From assembly GCA_016719485.1 (NCBI GenBank), contig JADJZB010000004.1, positions 442,001-506,000 on the forward strand: a DNA stretch of 64,000 nt, given 5' to 3'. This DNA comes from Holophagales bacterium (GTDB lineage Bacteria > Acidobacteriota > Thermoanaerobaculia > UBA5066). The translations under genes and the position numbers were made by a program. The notes below the pieces were generated by a model. The model worked only from the letters and a program-made list of their open reading frames with translations. It searched no databases and was not told the origin of the DNA. The first letter of the stretch is position 1. Each line of letters starts with the position of its first letter. Shown piece by piece: positions 8,520-17,409 of the stretch.

Positions 8520-9725
8520 TCAGAGCGGGTTCAGCGTGATGGAGAGGATGTCGCGGCACCCCTCGGCGATCCGGGCGAGCGCCGCGCGCGTCGGCTCGCT
8601 GTCGAGCTGGATCCGCGCGCTCGCGGCCTCGGCGCCGTCGAACACGACGTTCTCCGTCTTCTGGACGTTGATACCCGCCTCGCGGAGGGCACCGAACACG
8701 TGCGCCAGGACGCCGACCCGGTCCCGGTGCCTCACCGTCAGGAGCCACCGTGCCGGGGACCGCTCGCAGAGGTTCACGGCGTTGGGGACCTCGCCCGTCG
8801 CCTTGTACGCGGCGACGATCCGGACGACCTCGCCCGCGATCGCGTTCTGCGCCTGCTCGGTCGAGGCGCCGACGTGGTGGGTCCCGACGACGCCCGGCAT
8901 CCGCCCCACCTCGTCCTCGAAGGCCCCCGTTCCCCCCGACGGCTCCCTGTCGAAGACGTCGAGACCGGCCCGGACACCCTTGGTCGAGATCGCCGCCCTC
9001 AACGCGGCCGCGTTCACCGTCTCTCCCCGGCTCGTGTTCACGAAGAGGGCGCCGGGCCGCATCGCGTCGAAGAAGGCGCCCCCGAGGAGCCCGCGGGTTT
9101 CTTTCGTCAGGGCGAGGTGGACCGACACGACGTCGGAGCCCGCAGCGAGCTCCGCCAGGGTCGCGGCGCGTTCGACGCCCGCCCTGGCGGCCTGCTCCGC
9201 GGTCAGGGACCCGCTCCAGGCGAGGACCCTCATCCCGAACGCGAGGCCGCGCGACGCCACCTCCCGGCCGATCGCTCCGAGGCCCGCGATGCCGAGCGTG
9301 CGCCCGGCCAGGCCGCGCGCCCTGCCGTACTCCGCCTTGTTCCAGAGCCCGGCGCGCAGGTCAGCCGTCTGGTCCGGAATGCGCCGGTCCAACGCCAGGA
9401 TCAGCCCCCACGCCAGCTCCGCCACCGCGACGGCGTTCTTGCCCGGGCAGTTCGAGACGGAGATCGCGCGAGCAGAGGCCCCCGCGACGTCGATCGTGTT
9501 CACGCCCGCCCCCGCCCGGACGATCAGAGAGAGGCTCTTGCCCTGGTCCATCTCGGCCGCGGTCACCCGCGTCGACCGGACGACGAGGACCTCCGCCCCC
9601 GTGTCGCGCAGGCGCCAACCGAGAGACTCCCCTTCCAGGCCCGGCTCGTAGTAGACCTCGCAGCCGAGCGCCCGCAGCCCGCCGAGACCGGTTTCCTCGA
9701 ACTTGTCGGCGATCAGCACTCTCAT
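8520..9725 (-). CDS. serA: D-3-phosphoglycerate dehydrogenase with ACT domain
   Basis: This 401-residue enzyme oxidises 3-phosphoglycerate with NAD in the first step of serine synthesis. The Rossmann motif GLGAIG lies at residues 149-153. The catalytic triad of the 2-hydroxyacid dehydrogenase family is visible as Arg233 (NTSRGE), Glu261 (DREPS) and His284 (THHVGAST). A C-terminal ACT-type regulatory domain (from about residue 330, VRHRDRVGVLAHVFGALREAG) suggests serine feedback control. It lacks the intervening domain of the 525-residue type, so it is the short ACT form. The DUF1015 gene lies 60 bases upstream on the same strand, a pairing common in bacteria. Confidence 0.94.
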   Translation of the reverse strand: MRVLIADKFEETGLGGLRALGCEVYYEPGLEGESLGWRLRDTGAEVLVVRSTRVTAAEMDQGKSLSLIVRAGAGVNTIDVAGASARAISVSNCPGKNAVAVAELAWGLILALDRRIPDQTADLRAGLWNKAEYGRARGLAGRTLGIAGLGAIGREVASRGLAFGMRVLAWSGSLTAEQAARAGVERAATLAELAAGSDVVSVHLALTKETRGLLGGAFFDAMRPGALFVNTSRGETVNAAALRAAISTKGVRAGLDVFDREPSGGTGAFEDEVGRMPGVVGTHHVGASTEQAQNAIAGEVVRIVAAYKATGEVPNAVNLCERSPARWLLTVRHRDRVGVLAHVFGALREAGINVQKTENVVFDGAEAASARIQLDSEPTRAALARIAEGCRDILSITLNPL

Positions 9726-9785
9726 CGGAGTTCTCCCGCACCTCTGGGGGGCGATCTCTTTCTCGAGGCTCGTCGCCCGGCCGGC

Positions 9786-11021
9786 TCAGAACCGGTGGAC
9801 GAAGAGCCCGGACCTCAGCTTCGGCTCGAACCAGGTCGACTTCGGCGGCATCGTCTCGCCGGCGTCGGCGATCGCCATCAGCTCGGCGACGGTCGTCGGG
9901 TACATCGAGAACGCGACGGCGAATGCCCCCGAGCCGACCCGCTTCTCCAGCTCACCGGTGCCCCGGATGCCGCCCACGAAGTCGATCCGCTTGTCCGTGC
10001 GGGGGTCCTGGATGCCGAGGATCGGGGCGAGGAGCCGCTCCTGCAGGATCGACACGTCGAGGGACCGGATCGGGTCGCCGGCCGGAACGGGCTCCTTCGG
10101 GACCAGCGCGTACCAGCGCCCGGACAGGAGCATCCGGACCTCGCCCTTGGCCGCGGGCTCCGCCGGGTTGTCGCCGTACGCGTCGCTCACGAGGAAGGCT
10201 CTGCCGACTTCCGACAGGAACGCCTCGGACGACCGTCCGAGGAGGTCCTTCACGAGCCGGTTGTAGGGGAGGATCCTCAGCTCGCGGTCGGGAAAGATCG
10301 CGGCCGGGAACCACTGGACCGGGTGGTCGGCCCCGACCGGCCCCTTGTCCCTGAACGCCGCGCGGGCACGGGACGCCGACGCCGACCGGTGGTGGCCGTC
10401 GGCGACGTACAGGACGGGAATCGACGCGAACGCCTCGACGAAGAAGGTCTCGTCCTCTGCCGGGACGACCCAGAGGGTATGGCGAACCCCGTCCACCGCC
10501 TCGAAGTCGATTCCGGGGGCCGCCGCCGTCACCTTCGCCACGTGGGCGTCGATCGCGGCGGTCGCCCGGTAGGTCAGGAAGACCGGCTCCGCGTGAGCCG
10601 CCTGGACGAGGAGGTGCTTCGTCCGGTCGTCTTCCTTGTCCTTCCGCGTCTTCTCGTGCTTCTTGATGACGTCGGCGTCGTAGTCGTCGACCGCGCAGGC
10701 GGCCACGAGCCCGTCCTGCGAGGCTCCGCGCCAGGTCTGGCGATAGACCAGGAGCCGGGGTACGGGGTCCGGGACGAGCGTTCCGTCGGCCTCGAACCGG
10801 TCGAGGTTCTCGCGGCCCTTCGCGTAGACCGGCTCGGAGTAGAGGGAGGTTCCCTCGGGAAGGTCGATCTCCGGACGGCATACGTGGAGGAAGGAGGCCG
10901 GGTTCCCCGCGGCCAGCGCGAGAGCCTCCTTCGTGTCCACGACATCGTAGGGGACGGAGGCGACGTCACGGGCCCGGTCGGGAGAGGGGCGGGAGGAGGG
11001 AAATGGACGGATCTGGGCCAT
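9786..11021 (-). CDS. DUF1015 family protein
   Basis: This 411-residue cytoplasmic protein matches the DUF1015 family: an opening PFPSSRPSPDRARDVASVPYDVV, then LYVADGHHRSASASRAR in the middle, and a C-terminal GGIRGT region. The conserved ADGHHR histidines look like an active or metal-binding site, but the biochemical role is not established. The family is often found beside serA or serC, as here (serA follows after 60 bases), so a link to serine or one-carbon metabolism is likely but inferred. The ATG at 11021 is the natural start; the gene is divergent from the small RRM protein, with 76 bases between them. Confidence 0.87.
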   Translation of the reverse strand: MAQIRPFPSSRPSPDRARDVASVPYDVVDTKEALALAAGNPASFLHVCRPEIDLPEGTSLYSEPVYAKGRENLDRFEADGTLVPDPVPRLLVYRQTWRGASQDGLVAACAVDDYDADVIKKHEKTRKDKEDDRTKHLLVQAAHAEPVFLTYRATAAIDAHVAKVTAAAPGIDFEAVDGVRHTLWVVPAEDETFFVEAFASIPVLYVADGHHRSASASRARAAFRDKGPVGADHPVQWFPAAIFPDRELRILPYNRLVKDLLGRSSEAFLSEVGRAFLVSDAYGDNPAEPAAKGEVRMLLSGRWYALVPKEPVPAGDPIRSLDVSILQERLLAPILGIQDPRTDKRIDFVGGIRGTGELEKRVGSGAFAVAFSMYPTTVAELMAIADAGETMPPKSTWFEPKLRSGLFVHRF

Positions 11022-11097
11022 GCGGGGACGAGCTTATCAGGGGCCATCGCGTGCTACCCTCCCCGCCCCGAGGGACCCTGTAGGAGAATCGGACCGG

Positions 11098-11340
11098 ATG
11101 AAGCTCTACGTCGGAAACCTCCCCTACGCAGTCGACGACAGTCGCCTCAGGGAGCTTTTCGGGGCTTTCGGAGCTCCCCTGTCGGCCACCGTCGTCATCG
11201 ACAGGGCCATGGGCCGCTCCAAGGGCTACGGATTCGTGGAGATGGCCGACGAGGAAGCCCGCAAGGCCATCGCCGCCCTGAACCAGTCCCTCCTCGACGG
11301 CCGGACCATCTGGGTCAACGAGGCCAGGGCGAAGGGCTGA
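11098..11340 (+). CDS. RRM-type RNA-binding protein
   Basis: This 80-residue protein is a single RNA recognition motif of the kind found in cyanobacteria and many other bacteria. RNP2 is LYVGNL (residues 3-8) and RNP1 is KGYGFVEM (near residue 42), both with the aromatic residues that stack on RNA. AGGAG lies about 11 bases before the ATG at 11098. The protein is nothing but the domain, with a short basic C-terminus. Such proteins are often cold-induced or act as RNA chaperones; the target here is unknown. A strong hairpin follows the stop. Confidence 0.93.
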   Translation: MKLYVGNLPYAVDDSRLRELFGAFGAPLSATVVIDRAMGRSKGYGFVEMADEEARKAIAALNQSLLDGRTIWVNEARAKG

Positions 11341-11346
11341 TCGAAA

Positions 11347-11370
11347 CCGCGGGGCCTCACCGCCCCGCGG
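11347..11370. terminator. Bidirectional hairpin between convergent genes
   Basis: A perfect 9-base stem (CCGCGGGGC, 11347-11355, and GCCCCGCGG, 11362-11370) with a 6-base loop lies 6 bases after the RRM stop and covers the stop of the convergent ABC exporter. No T-run follows, but the position suits termination from both sides. Confidence 0.55.
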
Positions 11371-13255
11371 GACCGAGCATCGAGAGGGGGCCGAGCCGCT
11401 CCGCGCGGCGTGGCTCGGCGGCCTCTTCCTCCCGGGCGTCCTCTTCCCTGGCCGTGCCGAAGAGGTCCATGCCGATGCCGGCCTGACGCGTCACCATCTC
11501 GGCATAGCGCCCGCCGGCCGCCATCAGCTCCGCGTGCCGTCCGCGCTCCACGACGACGCCTCCCTCCACGACGAGGATCTGGTCGGCCCGCCGGATCGTC
11601 GAGAGCCGGTGCGCGATGACGAACGTCGTACGCCCCTTCAGCAGCTCCCCGAGGCCCTGCTGGATGAGGGCCTCCGACTCGGAGTCGAGGCTCGACGTCG
11701 CCTCGTCCAGGATCAGGATCCGTGGATCGGCCAGCAGGGCGCGTGCGATCGAGACCCGCTGCCGCTGGCCGCCCGAGAGCTTCACCCCGCGCTCCCCGAC
11801 GACGGTCTCGTAGCCCTTCTCGAACTCCTCGGCGAACTCGTCCACGCGCGCCACGCGGCAGGCCGCGACGACCGCGGCCTCAGAGGCTCCGGGCCGCGAG
11901 AAGGAGACGTTCTCGCGGATCGTCCCGTCGAACAGGAACGACTCCTGCAGGACGACCCCGAGCTGCGAACGGAAGCTCTCCAGGCGAACGGTCGAGAGGT
12001 CGACCCCGTCGACCGTGACGCGGCCCGAGGCGGGCGACTGGAAGGCCGCGACGAGGCCGATGATCGTCGACTTGCCCGAGCCCGACGGGCCTACGAGGGC
12101 TGTCACCGTACCCGGCTCGGCGCGGAAGGAAACTCCGTGGAGGACCTCCTTCCCTTCGCCGTACGAGAAGCGGACGTCGTCGAAGACGACTTCGCCCGCG
12201 ACCGGCCCGAGGGTCACGACCCGTCGCGGGTCGACGTCCTCCCTCGTCTCCGCGAAGATTTCCTTGGTTCTTTCCAGCCCGGCGAGGGCCTCGGTGAGCT
12301 GCGTTCCGATCCCGACGATCTGGAAGACGGGCGCCACCAGGAACCCGAGGAGGACGGTGTAGGTGAAGAGGCCTCCGACGGTGAGCGTCCCGTCGAGGAT
12401 CTGGTGCGTTCCGACCCACATCACGACCGCCCCGACTCCGCCGAGGAGGACCGTCGAGGCGACGGAAAGCGTCGACATGCCGGTGATCGTCTTCAGGATG
12501 TTCGACAGGATCCTCGAGACGCCCTCGGCGAAAACCGCCTCCTCGCGTCCTTCACCGTGGTACCCCTTCACGACGCGGATCCCCGCGAACGTCTCGTTCA
12601 GCCGGCCGGCGACCTCGCCGTAGATCTTCGACCGTTCGCGGAAGACGGGCCTGAGGACGCCGAAGAACGTCATCAGGCCCGCCGCGAAGACGGCGAGGAA
12701 GAGCGCGGTCAGTCCCGTCAGGACCGGGCTCAGGGTCAGCATGACGGCGAACGCCAGCGCCGCCGTCACGAGGCCGCCCACCATCTCCACGATGCCGGTA
12801 CCGACGAGGTTCCGGATCCCCTCCACGTCGTTCATGACCCGCGACACGAGGTTCCCCGTCTTCTGACCGTCGAAGTAGGCCACGGGGAGGCGCGTCACGT
12901 GCGCCTCCAGCTTCGTCCGGAGGTCGGCGATGAGACGTTGTGCGCCTTTCGACAGGACCTGCGTGAGCGCGAACGAGGTCGAGGCCTGGACGATCGTCGC
13001 GGCGACGACCGCTCCCAGGAGCGGGAGGAGCAGCTCGGGTTTCGCCTTGCCGACGACCTCGTCGATCAGGATTTTCGTCGACGCCGGAAGGACGAGCCCC
13101 GCCGCGCGACCGATCGCCATGAAGACGAAGCCGGCCGCGAGGATCCCGAGACGCGGCTTCGCGAGCGCGACGAGGTCCGGGACGAGCGCCCGGAGCCTCT
13201 GGCTCTTCGGCGGCTTCGCCTTCCCTGCCTTTTCCCTCTCTTCCGAGGCGCTCAT
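11357..13255 (-). CDS. ABC exporter, fused permease-ATPase (MsbA type)
   Basis: This 632-residue half-transporter has a six-helix export domain at about residues 30-330 and an ATPase domain at 350-590. It should work as a homodimer that exports a lipid, peptide or drug across the inner membrane. Walker A is GPSGSGKST (389-397), the signature is LSGGQRQR, Walker B is ILILDEATSSLD, and the switch His lies in IAHRLST. The substrate cannot be told; lipid A or phospholipid flipping is one option. The N-terminal 25 residues and the C-terminal 40 are charged tails outside the core. Its ATG overlaps the upstream stop by 4 bases (ATGA), so it is coupled to the saccharopine-dehydrogenase-like gene. Confidence 0.92.
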   Translation of the reverse strand: MSASEEREKAGKAKPPKSQRLRALVPDLVALAKPRLGILAAGFVFMAIGRAAGLVLPASTKILIDEVVGKAKPELLLPLLGAVVAATIVQASTSFALTQVLSKGAQRLIADLRTKLEAHVTRLPVAYFDGQKTGNLVSRVMNDVEGIRNLVGTGIVEMVGGLVTAALAFAVMLTLSPVLTGLTALFLAVFAAGLMTFFGVLRPVFRERSKIYGEVAGRLNETFAGIRVVKGYHGEGREEAVFAEGVSRILSNILKTITGMSTLSVASTVLLGGVGAVVMWVGTHQILDGTLTVGGLFTYTVLLGFLVAPVFQIVGIGTQLTEALAGLERTKEIFAETREDVDPRRVVTLGPVAGEVVFDDVRFSYGEGKEVLHGVSFRAEPGTVTALVGPSGSGKSTIIGLVAAFQSPASGRVTVDGVDLSTVRLESFRSQLGVVLQESFLFDGTIRENVSFSRPGASEAAVVAACRVARVDEFAEEFEKGYETVVGERGVKLSGGQRQRVSIARALLADPRILILDEATSSLDSESEALIQQGLGELLKGRTTFVIAHRLSTIRRADQILVVEGGVVVERGRHAELMAAGGRYAEMVTRQAGIGMDLFGTAREEDAREEEAAEPRRAERLGPLSMLGPAGR

Positions 13256-14400
13256 CCGGGAAAGAGCTCCCCCTCGGTCTCCTCCACGGCGACGCCGCGC
13301 TCCGCGAGCTCTGCGAGGAAGCGGACATAGAGAGCGTCGTCCGGGGCGAGGAGCTCCGGCGGGAAGATCCCGGGCTTCGTGAACGCGCCTTCCAGGAGCA
13401 GGCGCGCCGCCGTCGTGCAGGGGAACCCGGTGGTCCTCGCCATCGAGGAGTCGCCCGTCTTCGGGTTCGTCCGGTCCAGGAGCTCGAACGTCCGGCGAAC
13501 CCGGACGCCCCCGCGGCGGCCTTCGCAGATGACGCGGAGGAACGTCAGCTCTTCCTCGCCTTCCGGCCGCTTCCAGGAGTGGAAGAGGAGGGCTTCCGTC
13601 AGCTTTCGCGGCACGACGGGAACGCCGTCGACCGAGACCGGTTCGCTTCCGAAGAAGCCGGTCTCGCGGAGCATTCGCATCCGGTCTGCGTGTCCCGGGT
13701 AGCGCAGCGTCTTCTCGCAGAGGTTGCGGGCCTTGACCGTGTCGAGGAGGGTCCGGAGGCCGTCGCTGTAGAAGCCCTCGAGCGTGCCGACGCCCGGCAC
13801 GTCGAGCGGCTCGACGCCCGAAAGGGCGGGTCGGACGACCACCTCGCCCCCTTCCACGCAGCGGGAGGGGCGCGTGTACTCCTCGATCACGTCGGTCGGC
13901 GAGAAGACCGACCGGTACTCGAACGGCCAGTAGCGCACGGCGGGAAGTCCGCCCACGAAGATCTTCACGTCGTCGATGGTGTCGAAGAGCGCCACGGCCC
14001 GCCCCACGGCCAGGCCCGAGAGGCCCGGCGAGACGCCGCAGTCGACGATCGCGGGGAGTCCCTTCGCGACGGCGAGCGGCTTCAGCTCGAACGGGTTCTC
14101 GGGCGAGAACGAGATGTCGGCGACCGGCCGACCCGCCTCGAGGACGGCACGGACCGTCTGCGTCCCCAGGAAGCCGGGAACCGCGCCGACGACGACGTCG
14201 GCCTTCGCGGCGACCCGCGCCACCTCGCGCACGTCGGAGAGGTCGGCGCGCTCGGTCGAGAGGTTCGGGATCCCGCCGAGGCGCCCGAGGGCCTCCGCGC
14301 TGCGATCGACGGAGAGGACGGACCAGCGGCCATCGGCGGCGAGGTCCTTCGCGACGAGCGAGCCGACGAGGCCCGCTCCGAGAACGGCGACAGTCTTCAT
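13252..14400 (-). CDS. Saccharopine dehydrogenase-like oxidoreductase
   Basis: This 382-residue NAD(P)-dependent enzyme has the Rossmann motif VLGAGLVGS at residues 5-13 and a middle segment, VDCGVSPGLSG, typical of saccharopine dehydrogenase, saccharopine reductase and lysine 6-dehydrogenase relatives. It probably acts on lysine-derived or related amino acids, but the exact substrate is not readable. I start it at the ATG at 14400 because the nucleotide-binding strand begins right after it; the same frame runs back to 14523 with no domain content. It ends in a 4-base overlap with the ABC exporter gene. Confidence 0.87.
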   Translation of the reverse strand: MKTVAVLGAGLVGSLVAKDLAADGRWSVLSVDRSAEALGRLGGIPNLSTERADLSDVREVARVAAKADVVVGAVPGFLGTQTVRAVLEAGRPVADISFSPENPFELKPLAVAKGLPAIVDCGVSPGLSGLAVGRAVALFDTIDDVKIFVGGLPAVRYWPFEYRSVFSPTDVIEEYTRPSRCVEGGEVVVRPALSGVEPLDVPGVGTLEGFYSDGLRTLLDTVKARNLCEKTLRYPGHADRMRMLRETGFFGSEPVSVDGVPVVPRKLTEALLFHSWKRPEGEEELTFLRVICEGRRGGVRVRRTFELLDRTNPKTGDSSMARTTGFPCTTAARLLLEGAFTKPGIFPPELLAPDDALYVRFLAELAERGVAVEETEGELFPG

Positions 14401-14521
14401 GGGCAGGATTATCTTCCCCGCGGAAGGTCCGCCGGGCGCCTCGTTCCGAGCTCGCCCCACGTGCCCTGCTTCCTGGGCTCCTGCCCCGCCTCCTGTCCGC
14501 CTCCTTGACTTCGTCTTCGCC

Positions 14522-14878
14522 ATGCCCCTACGCTCACCGCCCGTGACGAGCGCATCCCTTTCACGCCGGCTGCCCGAGGGCCTGCTGCGCGCCGGCCGAT
14601 CGGTCGTCGTCCTCGTCGCCCTCCTCGCGGTTTTCGAGCTGACGTCGATCGCTCATCATCACGCGAGCCCGACCGAGGAGCGGAGCTGTCCTGCCTGCCA
14701 GGTCACCCGGAACGACGGAGCCGGCACCCCCGTAGCCGCTCACGCCGACCTGCCTCGCCCCGAGGGAATCGACGTCCCCGTCCGGCTCGCTCACGTAGAC
14801 GTTGCCGGCCTTCGTAACCACGCCGGCCCCCTTCCGTCACGCGGCCCGCCCCCGGTCCCTCCCGCCGAGCAGCTCTAG
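14522..14878 (+). CDS. Small membrane-anchored His/Cys protein, possible metal-binding
   Basis: This protein of about 118 residues has one N-terminal hydrophobic segment (VVVLVALLAVFELTSIA), then HHH and, shortly after, CPAC. The likely picture is an exported or anchored protein with a His/Cys metal site, resembling small DUF2946-like proteins found near metal genes. It lies just upstream of a metal uptake cassette on the same strand, which supports a metal role by context. The start is unsure: ATG at 14522 or GTG at 14543, neither with a strong ribosome site. The C-terminus is Pro/Arg-rich. I do not recognise a defined family with confidence. A small hairpin (14890-14907) follows it. Confidence 0.55.
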   Translation: MPLRSPPVTSASLSRRLPEGLLRAGRSVVVLVALLAVFELTSIAHHHASPTEERSCPACQVTRNDGAGTPVAAHADLPRPEGIDVPVRLAHVDVAGLRNHAGPLPSRGPPPVPPAEQL

Positions 14879-14960
14879 ACCGCTCGACCTCCGCCCGGAA
14901 AGGCGGAAACGGACGGGCGCCTCGTGAGAACGCGGCACCCGTGCCCCAAGGAGAGACCCG

Positions 14961-16514
14961 ATGAGACCACCGTTCCTTTTCGCGGGCGCCGCCGTGGCGT
15001 TTGCGTTGACCCTCGCGTCCCCCGCTGCGGGCCAGGGCACCCCCGGCGACTGCAAGGCTCTCGACGAAAAGGTCCGCGCCCTCGAGGCGAGGCAGGAAGA
15101 GACCACGAAGGCCCTCGAGGCGCTGAAGGCGTCGCTCGAGACGGCCGCCCCGGCCGCGACCCAGTCCGAGCTGAGGCAGAAGCTCGAGCTCCTCGAGAAG
15201 CAGCAGGCCGAGGCCAGGGCCGCGCTCGAGGCGATCCGCCACGAGATGTCCCGGCGTCCCCCCGGCCCCATCGAGGCACCGGGACTCACGACGAAGAGCT
15301 TCCCGTTGTTCGGCTCCTCCGGACAGGTCAGCTCGGGCACCTCGTTCAACCCCTCGATCTCCGTCATCCCTGACTTCGCCTACTACCGCGACAACCGCAA
15401 GGGCGAGGCGTACGAGATCGTCGAGGAGGCCGACGGCTTCCACGGCGTCCACGCCGAGGAAGGTCACGATCACGGAGGCCTGAACGAAGGATTCAATCTC
15501 GGCGAGACCGAGCTCACCTTCACGGCGTCGGTCGATCCCTACTTCGACGTCGTGGCGCTCTTCGCCGCGAGCGAGGAAGGACTGGAAGCGGAGGAGGTCT
15601 ACTTCAGGTCGCGCGCGCTCCCGGGGGGCTTTCAGCTCAAGGGCGGCAAGTTCCTGAGCGGCATCGGCTACGCCAACGAGCAGCACCCCCACCAGTGGGA
15701 CTTCGTCGACCAGAACCTCGCCTACGAGCTTCTCCTGGGGGGACACGGCCTGAACGAGAAGGGGCTCCAGGTCACCTGGCTCCCGAAGCTCCCCTTCTAC
15801 CTGCAGCTCGGCGCCGAGATCCTCCAGGGGGAGAACGAGAAGATGGCGAACTACATCGGGCCCGAGGAATTTCCAGGATGGACCGAGGGGGCCGACCCGC
15901 GCGTCCTGGCGCACGAGGCCGGCCCGCGTCTCTTCACGGGTTTCGTGAAGGTCGGCCCGAACCTCGGTTACTCGAGCGCGCTCCAGGCCGGCCTCTCCTG
16001 GGCCTCGAGCCGGAGGCACCAGGAGGTCCACGAGCACAGCGGTGACGACAACCCCGAGGGGGTCTTCGACGGGACGGCCGAGCTCTGGGGCGCCGACCTC
16101 GTCTACAAGTACGACTCTCCCCGCGAGTACGGCGCGGGCGACTTCGTCTTTCAGACGGAGTACCTCTGGCGCAAGAGGGACCTCGACGTCCTCGGAACGA
16201 CGTCCGCGGCCGTCTTCGAGCAGGACGGCGCCTATTTCCAGGCCGTCTACGGCCTCCTGCCCCGCTTCCAGGTCGCCACCCGCTACGACCTCGCCGGGCT
16301 GACGAACGAGCGCGTGCTCGCCGGGGTGAAATCCGGATACGAGTCCTCGAAGCGCTGGTCGGCCGCCCTCACCTTCAACCCCTCCGAGTTCTCCCGCGTC
16401 CGCGCGCAGTACAACCGCGGCGAGGTCTTCGTCGGCGGCGAGAAGGAGAAGTACGACCAGTTCTTCCTCCAGGTCCAGTTCTCCATCGGCGCCCACGGCG
16501 CCCACAGCTTCTGA
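14961..16514 (+). CDS. Outer-membrane beta-barrel with N-terminal coiled coil, zinc-uptake context
   Basis: This 517-residue protein has a Sec signal peptide (about residues 1-25, ending AAGQ). A predicted coiled coil at 30-90 follows (repeats of LEARQEE, LEALKA, LELLEKQQAEA), then a long region of alternating aromatic and polar strands ending in Phe, typical of an outer-membrane barrel. A His/Asp/Glu-rich loop (HGVHAEEGHDHGG, near residue 157) looks suited to collecting divalent metal. GGAGAG precedes the ATG at 14961. It lies 10 bases upstream of a ZnuA-like gene, so it probably passes zinc or a related metal across the outer membrane. It has no TonB plug domain, so it is a porin-like protein rather than a TonB receptor. 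Confidence 0.78.
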   Translation: MRPPFLFAGAAVAFALTLASPAAGQGTPGDCKALDEKVRALEARQEETTKALEALKASLETAAPAATQSELRQKLELLEKQQAEARAALEAIRHEMSRRPPGPIEAPGLTTKSFPLFGSSGQVSSGTSFNPSISVIPDFAYYRDNRKGEAYEIVEEADGFHGVHAEEGHDHGGLNEGFNLGETELTFTASVDPYFDVVALFAASEEGLEAEEVYFRSRALPGGFQLKGGKFLSGIGYANEQHPHQWDFVDQNLAYELLLGGHGLNEKGLQVTWLPKLPFYLQLGAEILQGENEKMANYIGPEEFPGWTEGADPRVLAHEAGPRLFTGFVKVGPNLGYSSALQAGLSWASSRRHQEVHEHSGDDNPEGVFDGTAELWGADLVYKYDSPREYGAGDFVFQTEYLWRKRDLDVLGTTSAAVFEQDGAYFQAVYGLLPRFQVATRYDLAGLTNERVLAGVKSGYESSKRWSAALTFNPSEFSRVRAQYNRGEVFVGGEKEKYDQFFLQVQFSIGAHGAHSF

Positions 16515-16524
16515 GGAGGCGCAC

Positions 16525-17409
16525 GTGAAGAAGACTCTCCTCGCAGCGGCCCTCCTGGCGGCCACGGTCCCCGCCACCGCCACCCTGAACGTCGTCGCGA
16601 CGACGTCGAGCATGGGCGTCCTCGTCAAGGCCGTCGGCGGCGACGCCGTGAAGCTCACGGTCCTTGCCCCGCCCGACCGCGACGTCCACGTCCTCCAGGC
16701 CCGGCCGAGCATGATGGTCGCGCTCCGCAACGCGAACCTCCTCGTCTCCGTCGGGGCCGAGCTCGAGGTCGGCTGGCTTCCCGCGGCCCTCCAGGGGGCG
16801 GGCAACGGAAAGATCCTCCCCGGCACACCCGGCTATTTCGAGGCCGCGGCGCAGGTCCCGCTGATCGAAGGCGCAGCGGCGGCCGACCGCTCGCAGGGCG
16901 ACGTTCACCCGATGGGGAACCCTCACCTCACCATGGACCCCCCGCGGATGGCCGACATCGCCGGGGCGCTCGCCGGCCGTCTCTCCTCGCTCGACGCTTC
17001 GAACGCCGCGAGGTACCGGAGTGGCGCCGCCGCGTTCCGCAAGGCGGTCGAGGCGCGGCTCCCCGGCTGGAAGCAGAAGGCCGCCGGCGCCAAGGGGGTC
17101 CTCCTCTTCCACAAGGACGTCAACTACCTCACGACGCTCCTCGGCGTCCCGGTCCTCGGATACGTCGAGCCCCTTCCCGGGATCCCGCCGACGGCGGCCC
17201 ACCTGAAGGAGCTGACCGACCGGTTCAAGGGGCAGAAGGGCGTCATCCTCTTCACCGAGTACCAGCCCGGGCAGGGACCCGACTTCCTCTCCCGCAACCT
17301 CGGCTGGCCAAAGGTGCGCCTCCCCCTCGATCCGGCCGTCGGGGCCTCCGCCGAGGAGTACCTCGAGCTCATCGACCGGTGGGTGGATGGAGTAGCCTCG
17401 GGGAGGTGA
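16525..17409 (+). CDS. znuA: Metal ABC transporter substrate-binding protein (ZnuA-like)
   Basis: This 294-residue periplasmic protein should capture Zn2+ or Mn2+ and hand it to the permease. It has a signal peptide (MKKTLLAAALLAATVPATA). The family ligands are visible as His55 (DVHVLQARP), His134 (NPHLTMDPP), His196 (LLFHKD) and possibly Glu245 (FTEYQPG). The typical ZnuA His-rich loop is missing, so manganese cannot be excluded; the histidine-rich barrel upstream favours zinc. The start follows the barrel stop by 10 bases with GAGGAGG as ribosome site. The stop overlaps the start of the ATPase gene (GTGA). Confidence 0.88.
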   Translation: MKKTLLAAALLAATVPATATLNVVATTSSMGVLVKAVGGDAVKLTVLAPPDRDVHVLQARPSMMVALRNANLLVSVGAELEVGWLPAALQGAGNGKILPGTPGYFEAAAQVPLIEGAAAADRSQGDVHPMGNPHLTMDPPRMADIAGALAGRLSSLDASNAARYRSGAAAFRKAVEARLPGWKQKAAGAKGVLLFHKDVNYLTTLLGVPVLGYVEPLPGIPPTAAHLKELTDRFKGQKGVILFTEYQPGQGPDFLSRNLGWPKVRLPLDPAVGASAEEYLELIDRWVDGVASGR

